DNA of 6,276 nucleotides, from NCBI GenBank assembly GCA_038234785.1, contig JBBQTC010000104.1, positions 1 to 6,276 of the forward strand. The letters are read 5' to 3'. Below the pieces are notes generated by a model. That model ran no database searches, was not told where the DNA came from, and was given only the letters and a program-made list of their open reading frames with translations. Shown piece by piece: positions 6,236-6,276 of the stretch. The position numbers and the translations under genes were made by a program. The stretch's first letter is position 1. Each line of letters begins with the position of its first letter. The DNA is from UBA668 sp038234785 (GTDB lineage Bacteria > Actinomycetota > Acidimicrobiia > Acidimicrobiales > Ilumatobacteraceae).

Positions 6236-6253
6236 GCCGGCCTGAGAGCCGGC
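6236..6253 (+). terminator. Weak possible terminator hairpin after the ATPase gene
   Basis: GCCGGC, a six-base loop CTGAGA, then GCCGGC, 17 bases after the ATPase stop, with no T-run behind it. The 58 bases after the stop hold no ATG, GTG or TTG on the plus strand, so no further operon gene starts here. This could be an operon end or merely a GC-rich spacer before a second ATPase gene. Confidence 0.3.
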
Positions 6254-6276
6254 CCGAACACCACGCCGCCCCAGCA

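Noticed and set aside
6253..6268. TGGTGTTCGG on the minus strand near the window end, matching half of the 1647-1663 palindrome.
   Set aside because: Only one half-site is present, with no symmetric partner. A 10-base match is weak in such biased sequence.

Overview
The window is high-GC DNA with tightly packed genes, GTG starts and strong G/C third-position bias. This points to an actinobacterium (Actinomycetota). I cannot place it more closely from sequence alone. It reads as an ordinary chromosomal segment built around a peptide/nickel-type (Dpp/Opp-like) ABC importer with its own regulator. I see no CRISPR array, tRNA, rRNA, insertion sequence or phage gene.

Layout: (1) 1-39 is the last 12 codons of an upstream plus-strand gene, and two bases later begins a 305-residue protein that looks like a double hot-dog (MaoC-like) fold. 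(2) That gene ends 7 bases from the 3' end of a convergent minus-strand TetR-family regulator (967-1584). (3) A 99-bp divergent intergenic region (1585-1683) holds a plausible promoter and a perfect 17-bp palindrome, CCGAACA-tgg-TGTTCGG, the best candidate for the regulator's operator. (4) 1684-6218 is a plus-strand operon: solute-binding lipoprotein, DppB-type permease, DppC-type permease, DppD-type ATPase. The last three are coupled by ATGA and TGATG overlaps. The binding-protein gene is separated from the first permease by about 100 bases carrying two perfect stem-loops.

How it likely works: the lipoprotein captures an oligopeptide-like or other solute outside the membrane and hands it to the two permeases. 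ATP hydrolysis by the DppD-type protein, normally paired with a second DppF-type ATPase, drives import. The divergent TetR protein probably senses a ligand linked to the transported solute and controls both transcription directions. The tandem hairpins after the binding-protein gene would let it be made in excess over the membrane parts.

No wholly new system is visible. The points most worth a second look are the operator palindrome, the two stem-loops after the binding-protein gene, a likely CTG start codon for the first permease, a four-cysteine pattern in the binding protein, and an ATPase C-terminus that lacks the expected fourth cysteine, with no DppF-type gene starting in the remaining 58 bases.
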